Source: Duganella sp. BJB480 | Lineage (GTDB): Bacteria; Pseudomonadota; Gammaproteobacteria; Burkholderiales; Burkholderiaceae_D | DNA length: 64,000 nucleotides | NCBI GenBank assembly: GCA_003416985.1 | Contig: QVIN01000003.1 | Coordinates: forward strand, 679,880-743,879 | Reading direction: 5' to 3' | In this document: positions 63,874 to 64,000 of the stretch, one piece after another | How positions within the stretch are numbered: position 1 is the stretch's first letter | Layout of the letters: each line of letters begins with the position of its first letter | Program-made: the position numbers and the translations under genes | The notes under the pieces: model-generated | What the model saw: the letters and a program-made list of their open reading frames with translations, nothing else | What the model was told of the DNA's origin: nothing | Databases searched by the model: none

Positions 63874-64000
63874 TTACATCTGCCAGCGCAAGGCGGCCGA
63901 GACCGAACGTCCGATCTGCAGCGTACCGAAATTGGTCAACTGCGGCGTACCCGCGCTGCCGAAGTGGTAGTACTGCTGCTGCATTTCATTGGTCAGGTTG
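63874..64000 (-). CDS. C-terminal end of an outer-membrane beta-barrel receptor (TonB-dependent type), partial
   Basis: The frame entering from the right edge reads NLTNEMQQQYYHFGSAGTPQ, then a strand GTLQIGRSVSAALRWQM and a TAA stop. Alternating hydrophobic residues and a final aromatic-rich strand are typical of the last strand of TonB-dependent receptors. Only 42 residues are visible, so ligand and family are unknown. Confidence 0.7.
   Translation of the reverse strand, partial: NLTNEMQQQYYHFGSAGTPQLTNFGTLQIGRSVSAALRWQM

Overview
The window is high-GC chromosomal DNA from a betaproteobacterium, most likely an Oxalobacteraceae member (Massilia/Duganella/Janthinobacterium type). The evidence is Burkholderiales-type gene neighbourhoods (aroQ-accB-accC-prmA-DUF3426, pilS-pilR-ampD, proS-rppH), an NrdA with two ATP cones, Ala/Lys/Pro-rich histone-H1-like and SWIB proteins, and a TorF-family porin. 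This assignment is inference from gene content. No rRNA, tRNA, CRISPR array or complete insertion sequence was seen.

Layout. 1-7.3 kb (minus strand): edge of a prepilin-like gene, mtgA, aroE, a TonB-like protein, an RNase II family exonuclease, ubiC, a YqiA-like esterase and mpl, mostly in start/stop-overlapping order. 7.3-14.5 kb (plus): a nucleotidyltransferase-like protein, a TlpA-like thioredoxin, aroQ, accB, accC, prmA, a DUF3426 zinc-ribbon protein and a PfkB kinase. 14.5-19 kb: YggT, a histone-H1-like protein, a 1.3 kb stretch with no recognisable gene, then a hipBA toxin-antitoxin pair. 19-23.5 kb: nrdA-nrdB with a double NrdR box upstream. 23.5-28.4 kb: ampD, pilR, pilS, a PP0621-like protein and a CcsA/YpjD-like protein. 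28.4-33.2 kb: a sulfonate/nitrate-type ABC transporter, an M48 peptidase and a DUF898 protein. 33.3-43.4 kb: ffh, a SWIB protein, a lytic transglycosylase, proS, rppH, a nitroreductase, DUF1841, two cytochromes c and a moxR-GNAT-VWA operon, with two long palindromic repeats in convergent gaps. 43.5-57 kb: a membrane-anchored acetyltransferase, the complete kdp system (a 30-aa ORF, kdpF, A, B, C, D, E), and satellite genes. 57-64 kb: parE, parC, an Ala/Lys-rich secreted protein, an M64 peptidase and the end of an outer-membrane receptor.

Main discovery candidate. Four promoters between 44.7 and 57.0 kb align without gaps over 64 bp. They share four TTTA-like half-sites at offsets 0, 11, 32 and 43 and a common -10-like TAnnCT. 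That spacing is typical of tandem OmpR-family response-regulator sites. One promoter drives the kdp operon. The others drive a 62-aa membrane protein just beyond kdpE, a three-gene operon (unknown protein, truncated ParA-like protein, TorF porin), and a two-gene operon (DapA-type aldolase, ParA-like protein without the P-loop lysine). The simplest reading is an extended KdpDE regulon that includes two catalytically dead ParA-like proteins and a porin.

All identifications rest on reading the translated sequence and remembered family motifs. No database search was run.
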